A DNA stretch of 5,441 bases, from contig JAKBGL010000093.1 of assembly GCA_021833085.1 (NCBI GenBank), forward strand, positions 1-5,441. Reading direction: 5' to 3'. The notes below the pieces were generated by a model. The model did no database searches. It had not been told where the DNA came from and worked only from the letters and a program-made list of their open reading frames with translations. Of the stretch, positions 5,156 to 5,441 are shown piece by piece. A program made the position numbers and the translations under genes. Numbering within the stretch: the stretch's first letter is position 1; every line of letters starts with the position of its first letter. This DNA comes from Actinomycetes bacterium (GTDB taxonomy: Bacteria; Actinomycetota; Acidimicrobiia; Acidimicrobiales; Acidimicrobiaceae).

Positions 5156-5162
5156 CAAGAAC

Positions 5163-5441
5163 TTGTTTGAAAGATTTACAGATAGAGCTAGAAGAGTCTT
5201 AGTGCTCGCTCAAGAAGAAGCGAAGCTGCTCAACCATAACTATATAGGAACTGAGCACATCCTCTTGGGTTTGATCCACGAAGGTGACGGTGTTGCGGCG
5301 CAGGCTCTTGAGTCGCTAGGAATTTCTTTGGCAGCCGTGAGGGAGAAGGTTGAAGAAAAGATTGGACCGGCTCAGGGATCTGCACCTGGGTCCCCACCTT
5401 TTACTCCTAGAGCTAAGAAGGTGCTTGAGCTGTCCTTGCGC
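5163..5441 (+). CDS. clpC: ATP-dependent Clp protease ATP-binding subunit ClpC, N-terminal part
   Basis: ClpC is a cytoplasmic AAA+ unfoldase that feeds substrates to the ClpP protease. The 93 visible codons match the family start almost word for word: MFERFTDRARRV, then LAQEEAKLLNHNYIGTEHIL, GLIHEGDGVAAQALESLG and PFTPRAKKVLELSLR. This is the first Clp-N repeat (about 4-67) and the opening of the second. The two AAA+ domains and the ClpP-binding loop lie beyond the window edge; actinobacterial ClpC is usually about 820-850 residues. The TTG start is fixed by the Shine-Dalgarno at 5150-5155 and by alignment with MFERFT. The reading frame is intact to the last base. ClgR is the known actinobacterial regulator of clpC, but I find no good ClgR site. 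Confidence 0.96.
   Translation, partial: MFERFTDRARRVLVLAQEEAKLLNHNYIGTEHILLGLIHEGDGVAAQALESLGISLAAVREKVEEKIGPAQGSAPGSPPFTPRAKKVLELSLR

Larger units (their letters stand above)
4610..5162. other. Intergenic region upstream of clpC with no convincing gene
   Basis: This 553-base stretch separates the leftward polyprenyl synthase unit from clpC. Many actinobacteria carry lsr2 between lysS and clpC; I see no trace of Lsr2 in any frame. A 64-codon ORF at 4856-5050 has no plausible ribosome site and an unlikely composition. No tRNA-like T-loop or conserved structural RNA was recognised. The region is rich in dyad symmetry and candidate promoter boxes, listed separately, so it probably carries long leaders and regulatory sites for one or both flanking genes, or an unannotated small RNA. 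Confidence 0.7.

Overview
This window looks like a housekeeping segment of an actinobacterial chromosome. The order folB, folK, coaX, lysS, clpC is the backbone of the conserved actinobacterial folate / pantothenate kinase / lysyl-tRNA synthetase / ClpC cluster. The polyprenyl diphosphate synthase also carries actinobacterial-style motifs (AVELVHLASLHHDDVMD, then EGVYTLP). Base composition is close to 50% GC where I sampled it, low for most Actinobacteria. Together these suggest a member of Acidimicrobiia (the Ferrimicrobium/Acidithrix neighbourhood). That placement is inference.

Layout. Bases 1-45 may hold the tail of an upstream gene. folB (60-431) and folK (431-946) overlap by one base (TAATG) and make consecutive folate-pathway enzymes. 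A 220-base gap follows. It contains a possible 38-codon ORF (1046-1162) whose stop codon touches the Shine-Dalgarno of coaX. coaX (type III pantothenate kinase) most likely starts at a TTG at 1167. lysS (2006-3445) follows after 32 bases. lysS ends 8 bases from the stop of a convergent long-chain polyprenyl diphosphate synthase (3454-4440, minus strand), probably for the menaquinone side chain. Its likely GTG start overlaps by 11 bases the end of a possible 59-codon membrane-protein ORF (4430-4609, minus strand). A perfect 10-bp inverted repeat lies inside that ORF.

From 4610 to 5162 there is no convincing gene. This divergent interval sits between the polyprenyl synthase unit and clpC and is rich in dyad symmetry. 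It holds a nested RNA-like structure (4723-4784), a palindrome (4839-4855), a hairpin with a T-tract (4879-4917), an extended -10 box (4939-4947), a small AT palindrome (5089-5103) and a hairpin that would pair away the clpC Shine-Dalgarno (5142-5155). The window ends inside clpC, after 93 codons of its N-terminal domain.

Functionally the genes serve general metabolism: tetrahydrofolate synthesis, the first step of CoA synthesis, lysine charging, isoprenoid quinone tail synthesis and regulated proteolysis. No defence system, mobile element, CRISPR array or recognisable tRNA/rRNA gene was seen. The least explained material is the clpC upstream region and the two small ORFs that could be translationally coupled to enzyme genes.
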